34,543 nt of DNA from Occallatibacter sp. (GCA_017883405.1 JADGNO010000248.1:1-34543), one strand, 5' to 3'. Counted from the stretch's first letter, positions 15,731 through 24,256 are shown. Made by a program: numbers and translations. The notes: generated by a model from the sequence alone, not told the origin.

Positions 15731-17425
15731 TTAGCTCAGAATGATCTTGCGAATTTCACTTTCCGGATCGTCGACAACACGGCAATCGTTATCCCACACC
15801 ATTGTCTGGTTATGCTCGGGGTCAGACGGCGTCCACGTCAGTCCCGGCTGACTGGGATTTCCCGTGCGTGCAAAGTTTGCCCAGGCCGTGGCCATCTTTT
15901 TCGCCAGTGCCTGCGCCTCTGGCGTGTTGCCGGTGCCTTGCTCGCAGCGCTTGGTGTTGTCGAAACAGAATGCGAGATCGGCTGTATGCCACGCGCCGGC
16001 ATCCTCCAGCATGGGCGACTGCCAGCTAAAGTAATACGTGTACACCGGCGCTGCCTTCAGATCATGTTTCAACTTTGCTATGTGAACGACGCTGTTGCGA
16101 ATGGAAACTGCGTTCAGAATGCCGCCGCCGCCGCACATGTAAGAGAGCGTGCGTATGCTCTTTTCCGGATGCGCCTTTCTCAATGCATCGGCCAGCACTT
16201 TACCTCTGTCTTCGCCATAAGCCCTGGCAAGATTGGCACGCCATTGAGCCTCAGTCGGGCGCGAGCGCATACTGTTGCCCTCTTCGCTAACCGAGCCGAT
16301 GATCAATGGCACGTCCTTTGAAATCTCCGGTGCCGACGTTTGGAATGTGTTCTCAGTAATCACGCGGCCGTCCACTGTAGGCATCCAGAAACGCGCCGGT
16401 GGTCCCGGCATTGCCCCAAACGGACCAGGCCGCGGCGGCATCTTGCCTTGCGCTGCATTGGTTGCGGCATTCAGCGAGGCCCAGTCAAGCTTTTGCAGTG
16501 CACCAATATCATTGGCCCCGATGCCAAGCTGCTTCACCAGCATCCGCGCAAATTCTTTCGCTTCGTCTTTGTCGCCCGCAAAGCTACCGCCAGACTGAAT
16601 CGCCGCGCGTTGGAACAATCCTTTAGCCGAAGGCATTCCCATTAGGGTTGCTACTTTGCCGCCGCCGCCGGATTGGCCATAGATCATTACTTTGTTCGGA
16701 TCGCCGCCGAAGTTGGCGATGTTTTCCTGCACCCACTTGAGCGCAGCCACAAGATCCGACATGCCAACACTGACGGAGTCTTCATATCCCGCGCCGCCAA
16801 TTTCCGAAACATCCATAAATCCAAGCGAGTTCAAGCGGTGGTTCACTGAAATCTGCACCACGTCATGGTGCCTGGCCATCTGCGCGCCTTCATGCGAGGG
16901 CAATTCATACGAGGAGCCAAACTGGAATCCGCCGCCGTGAATGTAGAACATCACAGCGCGGCTACCGCTGAGGCTCGGCGTCCAGATGTTCAGCTTCAGC
17001 ATGTCCTCGCTCTGCCAGCCGTCGTCCCAGTCCTGCAGAAATGTTTGCTCATTACCTGTCCAGTCATGGAGAGTCTGCGGGCAGTTAGCGCCATAAACCA
17101 GCGCGGGATACTCGTCCTTCCACGGCACGGGTGGCTTGGCAGGCAGCCAGCGATTTTCGCCGCCCGTGTTCTGTCCGTAAGGAACGCCTTTGAACGTGAA
17201 CACTCCACCATCGAGGTAGCCGCGAACTTTGCCATATCGCGTATTGGCAATCGCGCTGCGCGGTGTCGAACAGGTTCCCGGCTCTTGCTGGTGCACGCCG
17301 GTCTTGATGCTGTCTGACGCTGCGGCCTTGCGCCCCAACGCGATTCCCAGGCCTGCTGTTGCCGACATCAAAAGTGCTTCACGACGATTGAGAACAATTC
17401 CGCTATCCGATTTCGCTTTCGACAT
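15731..17425 (-). CDS. Carboxylesterase type B, Tat-type signal (esterase 2, subtype B)
   Basis: A 564-aa paralogue of its neighbours with the same Tat-like NRREALLMSATAG leader. HGGG is at 163-166 and Ser252 lies in GQSGGGGKVAT. GSVSEEG supplies the acid and AWHTADL the His, so the protein should be active. It groups with esterase 4 rather than with the adjacent esterases 1 and 3: both share GVPYGQ, FQFGSS, GKVATLMGMPSAKGLF, a Pro/Gly-rich loop (MPPRPG...) ending in FW.PT, and EISKDVPL. A short insertion (YMCGGGGILNAVS) precedes the late RNSV segment, unlike all others. GGAGAGGGA lies just before the ATG. The gap to the next gene is 54 bp. Confidence 0.9.
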   Translation of the reverse strand: MSKAKSDSGIVLNRREALLMSATAGLGIALGRKAAASDSIKTGVHQQEPGTCSTPRSAIANTRYGKVRGYLDGGVFTFKGVPYGQNTGGENRWLPAKPPVPWKDEYPALVYGANCPQTLHDWTGNEQTFLQDWDDGWQSEDMLKLNIWTPSLSGSRAVMFYIHGGGFQFGSSYELPSHEGAQMARHHDVVQISVNHRLNSLGFMDVSEIGGAGYEDSVSVGMSDLVAALKWVQENIANFGGDPNKVMIYGQSGGGGKVATLMGMPSAKGLFQRAAIQSGGSFAGDKDEAKEFARMLVKQLGIGANDIGALQKLDWASLNAATNAAQGKMPPRPGPFGAMPGPPARFWMPTVDGRVITENTFQTSAPEISKDVPLIIGSVSEEGNSMRSRPTEAQWRANLARAYGEDRGKVLADALRKAHPEKSIRTLSYMCGGGGILNAVSIRNSVVHIAKLKHDLKAAPVYTYYFSWQSPMLEDAGAWHTADLAFCFDNTKRCEQGTGNTPEAQALAKKMATAWANFARTGNPSQPGLTWTPSDPEHNQTMVWDNDCRVVDDPESEIRKIILS

Positions 17426-17479
17426 TCCCTCTCCTTATTTGTTACCCGGTTGAATTCGCGCAAACGCATTTTAATCGCG

Positions 17480-19168
17480 TTAGCTCAGCAGGATCTTGCG
17501 CACATCGTTTTCAGGATCGTTGACCATGCGGCATTCATTGTCGAACACCATCGTCTGCCCATGCTCGGGATCAGCCGGCGTCCACGCCAGGCCGGGCTGG
17601 CTCGGATCGCCGGTCTTGGCAAAGTTCGACCAGGCCGTGGCCATCTTCTTTGCCAGCGCCTGCGCCTCCGGTGTGTTGCCGGTTCCTTGCTCGCAACGTT
17701 TAGTGTTGTCAAAGCAGAAGGCAAGCTCAGCCGTATGCCACGCGCCCGCATCCTCCAGCATGGGAGATTGCCACGTAAAGTAATACTGATAGGCGGGTGC
17801 AGCATGCAGACCATGTTTCAATTTCGCCATGCGCAGCACGTTGTTGCGCGCCGTCATTCCATTCACGCCGTATGACAAAGTGCGAATGCTCTTCTCCGGA
17901 TGCGCCTTCTTCATAGCCGCTATCAGCGCGGTCGCCTTCTCGCTTCCAATCTGTTTTGTGAGCGTGGCGTGCCACTCATCCTCAGTGGGACGCGAGGCCA
18001 TCTTGTTGCCTTCTTCGCTCACTGAGCCAATCAGCATTGGCACGTCTTTCGATACCTCCGGCCCTTCATCGAAGAACGGCCGCAGGCTTAGAATTTTTCC
18101 GTCCACCGAAGGCGAATAGCCAACGCGAGGCGATGATGGAGGCGAAGACCCCGGTCCACTTGGCCCTTGCACGGGCGGATTCATCTTGTCTGCGACAGCA
18201 TTGCCCGCGTCGTTCAGCTTGGCCCAATCCATCTTCTGCAGTGCGGCAATGTCGTTCGGCGCAATTCCAAGAGCCTTGATAACCTGCCGTGCAAATTCGC
18301 GCGACTGCTCGGCAGTGGGCAAGTTGGCGCCACCGCCGGATTGAACCGACGCACGATGAATCAACCCTTTGGCCAATGGCATGCCCAACAGCGTTGTCAC
18401 CTTAGATCCGCCGCCAGACTGCCCGTAGATCATCACCCGGTCCGGATCGCCGCCAAAATTCGCAATGTTTTCCTGCACCCATTTGAGCGCGGCAACCAGA
18501 TCGGTCATGCCTACGTTTCTTGAGTCTTCGTAGGCCGATCCGCCCACCTCTGATACATCGAAGAATCCCAGCACGTTCAGCCGGTGATTCACTGAGACCT
18601 GCACCACGTCGTGATGACGCGCCATCTGCGCGCCCTCGTGCGAAGGCAATTCATACGACGAACCGAAATCGAATCGGCCTCCGTGGAAATACACCATCAC
18701 GGCGCGTTTACCGCTCAGGCCCGGTGTCCATAGGTTCAGCTTCAGCATGTCTTCGCTGATGTAGCCATCGTCCCAGTCCTGCAGGAACGTTTGCTCAATG
18801 GCGGTAAAGTCGTGCAGCTTCTGCATGCAGTTCGCGCCGTAAATCAGGGCAGGGTACTCGTCTTTCCATGGCGCGGGTGCTTTCGCAGGCAGCCAGCGAT
18901 TTTCGCCGCCCGTGTTCTGCCCATAAGGAATGCCCTTAAAGGTAAACACGCCTCCATCCACAAAACCGCGCACCTTGCCGTACCGCGTGTTGGCGACGGC
19001 GGTGCGCGGCGTTGTGCAACTGCCCGGTTCCTGATGCGCTGAAGTTTTCCGGTTGTCCATGGCGCGCGCGGACCTTCCAAAAGCAAGGCCCACGCCCGCC
19101 GTTGCCGAAAGCAGCAGCGCCTCACGACGATTCAGAACGATGTCTTTCTCAGCATTTGTATTCGACAT
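17480..19168 (-). CDS. Carboxylesterase type B with HGGR oxyanion-hole variant (esterase 3, subtype A)
   Basis: A 562-aa paralogue with Tat-like NRREALLLSATAG. The triad residues are kept: Ser251 in GQSGGGSKVT, the Glu of GSVSEEG and the His of AWHTAEL. The oxyanion-hole motif reads HGGR (162-165) instead of HGGG; the codon is CGA at 18674-18676, one base from GGA. This column corresponds to Gly117 of human butyrylcholinesterase and Gly137 of blowfly esterase E3, where substitutions alter ester and organophosphate chemistry. Other positions also depart from the four siblings: GANCM for GANCP, DFTA for DWTG, and GYISED for G(W)xSED. It may be specialised or losing normal esterase activity. GAGGGAATAAC precedes the ATG. 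The gap to esterase 2 is 54 bp. Confidence 0.9.
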   Translation of the reverse strand: MSNTNAEKDIVLNRREALLLSATAGVGLAFGRSARAMDNRKTSAHQEPGSCTTPRTAVANTRYGKVRGFVDGGVFTFKGIPYGQNTGGENRWLPAKAPAPWKDEYPALIYGANCMQKLHDFTAIEQTFLQDWDDGYISEDMLKLNLWTPGLSGKRAVMVYFHGGRFDFGSSYELPSHEGAQMARHHDVVQVSVNHRLNVLGFFDVSEVGGSAYEDSRNVGMTDLVAALKWVQENIANFGGDPDRVMIYGQSGGGSKVTTLLGMPLAKGLIHRASVQSGGGANLPTAEQSREFARQVIKALGIAPNDIAALQKMDWAKLNDAGNAVADKMNPPVQGPSGPGSSPPSSPRVGYSPSVDGKILSLRPFFDEGPEVSKDVPMLIGSVSEEGNKMASRPTEDEWHATLTKQIGSEKATALIAAMKKAHPEKSIRTLSYGVNGMTARNNVLRMAKLKHGLHAAPAYQYYFTWQSPMLEDAGAWHTAELAFCFDNTKRCEQGTGNTPEAQALAKKMATAWSNFAKTGDPSQPGLAWTPADPEHGQTMVFDNECRMVNDPENDVRKILLS

Positions 19169-19222
19169 GTTATTCCCTCATCTGTTCTTTCCGTTTGTGA
19201 TTTGCTGCTGCTGTTTGTTCCC

Positions 19223-20899
19223 TTAGCTCAGAATTATCTTTCGCACTTCGCCTTCGGGATCGTCGACCATGCGGCATTCGTTGTCCCACACCATGGTCTG
19301 GTTGCGCTCCGGATCAGACGGCGTCCACGTCAGTCCCGGCTGGCTCGGATTGCCGGTGCGCGCAAAGTTCGCCCACGCGTTCGCCATCTTCTTTGCCAGT
19401 GCCTGCGCCTCAGGCGTGTTGCCGGTGCCCTGCTCGCAGCGCTTGGTGTTGTCAAAGCAGAAGGCCAGTTCAGAAGTATGCCAAGCACCCGCATCCTCCA
19501 GCATGGGCGACTGCCAGGTAAAGTAGTACGTGTAAACCGGCGCAGCCTTCAGATCGTGCTTCAGCTTTGCCATGCGAGCTACGTTGTTGCGTCCACCCAC
19601 GCCGCCAACACCGTACGACAGAGTGCGAATGCTCTTTTCCGGATGCGCCTTCTTCATGGCGTCTGCAAGCGCGTTTGCCTTGGCTTCTCCGTACTGCCTG
19701 GCCATGGTCGCGCGCCATTCCGCTTCGGTCGGCCGCGAGAGCATTCTGTTGCCCTCTTCGCTCACTGAGCCAACCATCAGAGGCACATCCTTTGAGATTT
19801 CGGGAGCGCCGTCCTGCATCGATCTCACGTTGATGACCTTGCTATCCAGCGTCGGTCCCCAGAAGCGGCGCGGCGGACCGGGCCGATTCGGCATACCCGG
19901 CAAGCCCGCGCGCGGCGGCATCTTGGCCTGCGCAGCATCAGCGGCAGTATTCAGCGTTTGCCAATCCACCTTCTGCAGCCCTGCAATGTCAGTCACGCCA
20001 AGCACCTTCACCAGTTGCCGCGTAAATTCCTTCGCTTCTTCCTTGGGTGCTGCGCTTCCGCCGCCCGACTGAATTGCGGCACGATGGAACAAGCCCTTCG
20101 CTGAAGGCATACCCATCAACGTCGCAACCTTGCCGCCACCACCGGACTGGCCATAGATCATCACGTTATCCGGGTCGCCGCCGAAGTTGGCGATGTTGTC
20201 ATGAACCCACTGCAACGCGGCCACCAGATCGGTCATGCCCACGTTCACTGAGTCCGCATAGGCATCACCACCAATTTCCGAAACATCCAGGAATCCCAGT
20301 CCATTCAACCGGTGATTCACTGAGATCTGCACTATGTCGTGATGACGCGCCATCTGCGCGCCTTCATGCGAGGGCAGTTCATATGAGGAACCAAACTGGA
20401 ATCCGCCACCATGGATGTAGAACATGACGGCCCGCTTGCCGGTCAGGCTCGGCGTCCAGATGTTCAGCTTCAACATGTCTTCGCTCTGCCAGCCGTCATC
20501 CCAGTCCTGGATGAAAGTCTGCTCATTGCCCGTCCAGTCGTGCAGAGTCTGCGGGCAATTCGCACCATAAACAAGAGCCGGATACTCATCCTTCCAAGGC
20601 ACGGGAGGCTTCGCCGGAAGCCAGCGATTTTCGCCGCCCGTGTTCTGTCCGTAGGGAACGCCCTTGAAGGTCAACACGCCTCCATCCAGGTACCCGCGAA
20701 TTTTTCCATACTGCGTGTTGGCAACTGCACTGCGTGGAGTGGAACAAGTTCCCGGCTCCTGCTGGTGCACTCCGGTCTTAATGCTGTCTGAAGCGTGAAC
20801 CTTTTTGCCGATGGCCAGGCCCATGCCCACGCTCGCCGAAAGGAACATGGCCTCGCGACGATTCAACAGCATGCGGTTTTCAGAATCTGACTTTGACAT
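19223..20899 (-). CDS. Carboxylesterase type B, Tat-type signal (esterase 4, subtype B)
   Basis: A 558-aa paralogue. The frame stays open upstream to 21004, but that would overlap esterase 5. I place the start at the ATG at 20899 because GGGAGA lies just before it and the protein then begins MSKSDSEN...LLNRREAMFLSAS, like the siblings. HGGG, GQSGGGGKVAT (Ser252), GSVSEEG and AWHTSEL are present, so the triad is intact. It is closest to esterase 2 (shared QQEPGTCSTPRSA, FQFGSS, GKVATLMGMPSAKGLF and a Pro/Gly-rich loop ending FWGPT). The twin-arginine stretch is followed by a more polar GKKVHASDS than in the others. The gap to esterase 3 is 54 bp. Confidence 0.9.
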   Translation of the reverse strand: MSKSDSENRMLLNRREAMFLSASVGMGLAIGKKVHASDSIKTGVHQQEPGTCSTPRSAVANTQYGKIRGYLDGGVLTFKGVPYGQNTGGENRWLPAKPPVPWKDEYPALVYGANCPQTLHDWTGNEQTFIQDWDDGWQSEDMLKLNIWTPSLTGKRAVMFYIHGGGFQFGSSYELPSHEGAQMARHHDIVQISVNHRLNGLGFLDVSEIGGDAYADSVNVGMTDLVAALQWVHDNIANFGGDPDNVMIYGQSGGGGKVATLMGMPSAKGLFHRAAIQSGGGSAAPKEEAKEFTRQLVKVLGVTDIAGLQKVDWQTLNTAADAAQAKMPPRAGLPGMPNRPGPPRRFWGPTLDSKVINVRSMQDGAPEISKDVPLMVGSVSEEGNRMLSRPTEAEWRATMARQYGEAKANALADAMKKAHPEKSIRTLSYGVGGVGGRNNVARMAKLKHDLKAAPVYTYYFTWQSPMLEDAGAWHTSELAFCFDNTKRCEQGTGNTPEAQALAKKMANAWANFARTGNPSQPGLTWTPSDPERNQTMVWDNECRMVDDPEGEVRKIILS

Positions 20900-20949
20900 T
20901 GCTTCTCCCTTTATTTGTTGTCTTGCTTGTTTTGACATGCTGCTGTGCA

Positions 20950-22635
20950 TCAACCCAGCAGAATCTTCCGTGCTTCGCCTTCCGGATCGTCCACCATTCG
21001 GCATTCGTTATCGAAGACCATTGTTTGGCAGCGGGCCGGATCTGCCGGTTCCCAGGTCAGTCCAGGCTGATTCGGATTGCCTGTCTTGGCAAAGTTCGAC
21101 CATGCCGTCGCCATCTTTCTCGCCACTGCCTGCGCTTCATGCGTATTGCCTGTACCCTGCTCGCAACGTTTGGTGTTGTCAAAGCAGAATGCAAGTTCGG
21201 CGGTATGCCACGCGCCTGAGTCTTCCAGCATCGGAGACTGCCAGGTAAAGTGATACGCGTAGACCGGCGCACCCTTCTGCTCGTGTTTCAGCTTCACAAT
21301 GCGCTGTACGCTGTTGCGCATGGCTACGCCACCCACGCCGTACGACAACGTGCGAATGCTCTTCTCCGGATGCGCCTTCTTCATGGCGGCAATCAGCGCG
21401 GTCGCTTTGGCATCGCCATATTGGCGAGCAAGAGTCGCGTGCCACTCAGCCTCGGTCGGCTTTGACAAGTAGCGCATGCCTTCTTCACTGACCGAACCAA
21501 CCAGCAACGGCACATTCTTTGAAAGGTCCGACACAGCATCGGCAAACGAGCGGCACATCAGCACGCGTCCGTCCACCGTTGCGGTCCAGTCGGCGCCGCG
21601 TCTCGGCACTCCACCCGGTCCAGGCACTGTGCCGGGATTGAGCTTGATAGCCGCTGCATTGCTGGCCGCTGTCAGCTTGGACCACTCCACCTTCTGCAGT
21701 GCGCCAACATCATTGGGCCCAAACCCCAGCTCAATCATCATCTGCTTTGCCAGCTCTCGTGACTGGAACGGGCGGTCAGCAGGTGGATAGTGAATGCCGC
21801 CGCCAGATTGCGCTGAGGCGCGATGGAACAAGCCTGCTGCCGAAGGCATCGCCATCAGGCAAGTCACCTTTGAGCCACCGCCGGACTGTCCATAAATCAT
21901 CACGCGGTCCGGGTCGCCGCCAAAGTTGGCAATGTTTTCATGAACCCATCGCAGCGACGCCACCAGGTCCGTCAGTCCTACGTTCGCCGATTCGGCATAC
22001 GGTTCTCCGCCCACTTCAGACAAATCGAGGAAGCCCAGCACATTCAGCCGGTGATTCACTGAAACCTGCACAACATCGTGGTGCCGCGCCATTTGCGCGC
22101 CTTCATGCGAGGGCAACTCATACGCTGATCCGAATTCAAACCCGCCGCCGTGAAAATAGACCATCACCGCGCGCTTGCCGGTCAGGCTCGGCGTCCACAC
22201 GTTCAGCTTCAGCATGTCCTCGCTCAGCCAGCCGTCATCCCAGTCCTGCAGAAACGTCTGCTCAATGCCGGTCCAGTCGTGCAGGCGCTGTGGGCAATTC
22301 GCACCATAAACCAGTGCAGGGTATTCGTCTTGCCACGGCACAGGAGGCTTCGCCGGCAGCCAGCGATTTTCTCCGGCCGTAGTCTGTCCATAGGGAATCC
22401 CCTTGAAGGTGAAAACCCCTCCATCCACAAATCCGCGCACCGGCCCATACTGGGTTTTTGCCACCGCTGTCCGCGGCGTAGAGCAGCCTCCAGCTTCCTG
22501 GTGAGCAGCGGTCTTGGTGTTATCCATGGCACGCGCCGGACTGGCCAGCGCAGCTCCCAATCCTGCCGTCGCCGAAAGCATTAATGCCTCACGACGATTG
22601 AAAACTATACCTTTTTGAGAATTCGATTGCGGCAC
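20950..22635 (-). CDS. Carboxylesterase type B, Tat-type signal (esterase 5, first of the array, subtype A)
   Basis: A 561-aa paralogue and the promoter-proximal member of the array. The frame extends to 22719, but the GTG at 22635 has GGAGGAG 5-6 bases upstream and yields a leader of sibling length (MPQSNSQKGIVFNRREALMLSATAG), so I choose it. HGGG, GQSGGGSKVT, GSVSEEG and AWHTAEL are all present. It differs from the others at PYGQTTAGEN (normally NTGGEN) and has a longer segment after QSGGG (HYPPADRPFQSRE). Signatures place it with esterases 1 and 3. Downstream, esterase 4 starts after a 50-bp gap. A putative promoter and a LacI-type operator lie upstream. Confidence 0.9.
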   Translation of the reverse strand: MPQSNSQKGIVFNRREALMLSATAGLGAALASPARAMDNTKTAAHQEAGGCSTPRTAVAKTQYGPVRGFVDGGVFTFKGIPYGQTTAGENRWLPAKPPVPWQDEYPALVYGANCPQRLHDWTGIEQTFLQDWDDGWLSEDMLKLNVWTPSLTGKRAVMVYFHGGGFEFGSAYELPSHEGAQMARHHDVVQVSVNHRLNVLGFLDLSEVGGEPYAESANVGLTDLVASLRWVHENIANFGGDPDRVMIYGQSGGGSKVTCLMAMPSAAGLFHRASAQSGGGIHYPPADRPFQSRELAKQMMIELGFGPNDVGALQKVEWSKLTAASNAAAIKLNPGTVPGPGGVPRRGADWTATVDGRVLMCRSFADAVSDLSKNVPLLVGSVSEEGMRYLSKPTEAEWHATLARQYGDAKATALIAAMKKAHPEKSIRTLSYGVGGVAMRNSVQRIVKLKHEQKGAPVYAYHFTWQSPMLEDSGAWHTAELAFCFDNTKRCEQGTGNTHEAQAVARKMATAWSNFAKTGNPNQPGLTWEPADPARCQTMVFDNECRMVDDPEGEARKILLG

Positions 22636-22690
22636 TGCTTCTCCTCCGTGCTTTTCTCTGCCACTAACTGATGGGATTACGTTGACCCGG

Positions 22691-22719
22691 CTGATATTGA
22701 AGTGGTCTGCCCCGATCAA
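22691..22719 (-). promoter_or_regulatory. Putative promoter of the esterase array
   Basis: On the minus strand, TTGATC (22719-22714), 17 bases, then TATCAG (22696-22691), about 55 bases before the GTG start of esterase 5. The boxes are imperfect but the spacing is optimal. Confidence 0.35.
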
Positions 22720-22752
22720 TACTCTTGGGAATCGGCGCGTTTGTTGCTTCTG

Positions 22753-22764
22753 GTAAACGTTTGC
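22753..22764. promoter_or_regulatory. LacI-family operator GTAAACGTTTGC
   Basis: An AAACGTTT palindrome with a central CG, the hallmark of LacI/GalR-family operators (compare TGTAAACGTTTACA-type sites). It sits between the LacI-family gene and esterase 5, about 118 bp upstream of the esterase start and upstream of the proposed -35, so repression might need looping or a different promoter. Confidence 0.5.
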
Positions 22765-23076
22765 TCAATGACACTGAACCTACGCGACGCAAAGCTGCAC
22801 AACCTCGGAACGAGGGCATCCTACGCTGGCGGATTCTTAGCGAACAAGTTGCATTTTTCGAGATCAGCAATCGAATAGTTCGATACGAATTGGCACCGTC
22901 GCAGGGAGCCGATTGAGCGCGGAAATCCACAGTATTTACGCGTCTTTTGAGCCATTCTGCGCGTCGAAAAAGTTAAGGCGGAGTGGGCCCCGGGCACAAA
23001 ATAATCTATTGCGCAAATTCTGCGCGACGCGAAGTTTCTCAATCGCTGATTTTTCTCGTGTAGTTGCCGGGCGCGT

Positions 23077-24093
23077 CTACTTGCGCATTGAGGATTCGCG
23101 GGCAACCAGCGACGGCTCCAGAACGATCGATCGTGGTCGGGTTGGCGGCGTCTTTTCCAGCAGCGTCGATATCATTCTCGCAGCGCGCTCGCCGATCCCG
23201 CCGGCATGCTGATCCACACTTGAAAGAGGAACGCGCAGCTTGCTGCTGTAGTGGAAATTGCCGCTGCCCACAATGGCGATATCTTTCGGAATCTTCAATC
23301 CCGCATCGAAGGCCTGCACCATCGCGCCCACGGCAATCGTGTCGTTAAAGCAGAACACGGCATCCGGCCGGGGCTTCAGAGCCAGCATGGCGCTCATCGC
23401 CTTCTTCCCGCGCGTCTCGCCGTCAGAGTCGGCTGCCTCACCAGATTCAACTACGTAGCTGCCAGGCACTTTCAATCCCTGCTTCTTCAAAGCATCCAGG
23501 TAGCCCTCGGCACGGCGGTTTCCACCGTTAGTGTGCGGTCCGCGAATATGCGCGATTCGCTTGTAGCCTTGTGCGATCAGGTGCTCAGTCGCCAGCTTGC
23601 CGATTGCGTAATCGTTCACGCCCACAAAATTGGCAGTACAATCCTCAAAGCTCCGATCGAGCAGAATCAACGGCACCCCTGCTTCGCCAATCTTCTTCAG
23701 GCCGTCGAAATTTTTCTGGCAAGATGCCACCACAAAGCAGTCAAGCCGATGCGCAAGCATGTGCTCGATCTCATCCTGCTCAAGGCTTGGATCGCTCTCT
23801 GATGAGGACACCAGCAGAAAATAATTTTTCTTGCGCAGGCTGGCAGCCAGCGATTTGGCAATCTCTGAAAAGAAGGGATGAATCAGGTCGGGGACCACCA
23901 GCCCGACCAGCGAACTGCGGCCCGTAACCAGGCTGCGTGCGGCCAGGTTGGGGCGATAGTTGTAGTGCTTCACCCGCTCCAGAATTCTTGCACGCGTCTC
24001 CTTGGCAACGTCCGGCCGATCGCCGAGCGCCTTCGACACCGTAACGATGGAGACGCCAAGTTCCTCGGCAATATCCTTTAATCGGACGACCAT
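23077..24093 (-). CDS. LacI-family transcriptional regulator
   Basis: A 338-aa DNA-binding regulator. Residues 3-22 (RLKDIAEELGVSIVTVSKAL) are a canonical LacI helix-turn-helix, followed by the hinge helix YRPNLAARSL. The periplasmic-binding-protein-like effector domain runs from GLVVPDL (about 63) to the end, with FCFNDTIAVGAM and DIAIVGSG typical of the second lobe. I chose the ATG at 24093 because the domain starts immediately after it; the frame is open further upstream but without family similarity. No ribosome binding site is seen, and a TATACA-like -10 lies only about 10 bases upstream, so a leaderless mRNA is possible. The likely target is the esterase array directly downstream on the same strand; the effector (a sugar or ester product) is unknown. 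Confidence 0.92.
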   Translation of the reverse strand: MVVRLKDIAEELGVSIVTVSKALGDRPDVAKETRARILERVKHYNYRPNLAARSLVTGRSSLVGLVVPDLIHPFFSEIAKSLAASLRKKNYFLLVSSSESDPSLEQDEIEHMLAHRLDCFVVASCQKNFDGLKKIGEAGVPLILLDRSFEDCTANFVGVNDYAIGKLATEHLIAQGYKRIAHIRGPHTNGGNRRAEGYLDALKKQGLKVPGSYVVESGEAADSDGETRGKKAMSAMLALKPRPDAVFCFNDTIAVGAMVQAFDAGLKIPKDIAIVGSGNFHYSSKLRVPLSSVDQHAGGIGERAARMISTLLEKTPPTRPRSIVLEPSLVARESSMRK

Positions 24094-24256
24094 ATGGAGA
24101 GTGTATACAACGGGTTCGAGTTTCAGTCCCTTACTCAACCTTGCCCAAAAAACCGTGGAAAGGCCGATGACAACGAACTTTGATAAAGTCAGCTTCATCG
24201 GCGCGCCGCACAAGGCTCTCGCCGATGGCAGCTACCCATCCCCCGAGGAGGTCCTA

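Larger units (their letters stand above)
22636..23076. other. Regulatory region between the LacI-family gene and the esterase array
   Basis: These 441 bases hold no credible gene. Visible structure: a promoter-like pair on the minus strand (22691-22719), a LacI-type operator (22753-22764), small perfect inverted repeats TCGAA/TTCGA (22871-22883) and GCGCA/TGCGC (23011-23025), and a 13-base near-direct repeat (ATTCTGCGCG-T/A-CG at 22954-22966 and 23017-23029). There is no clear terminator after the regulator gene, so read-through from it into the array is possible. Confidence 0.6.

Noticed and set aside
20900-21004. N-terminal extension of esterase 4 overlapping esterase 5
   Set aside because: The extension has no similarity to the siblings, while the ATG at 20899 has a good ribosome binding site and gives a normal Tat leader.
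22636-22719. N-terminal extension of esterase 5
   Set aside because: GTG at 22635 is preceded by GGAGGAG and gives a protein of sibling length; the extension would bury the twin-arginine motif.
24002-24256. N-terminal extension of the SnoaL-like protein overlapping the LacI-family gene
   Set aside because: The ATG at 24257 has a strong Shine-Dalgarno sequence and is followed by a clear signal peptide.
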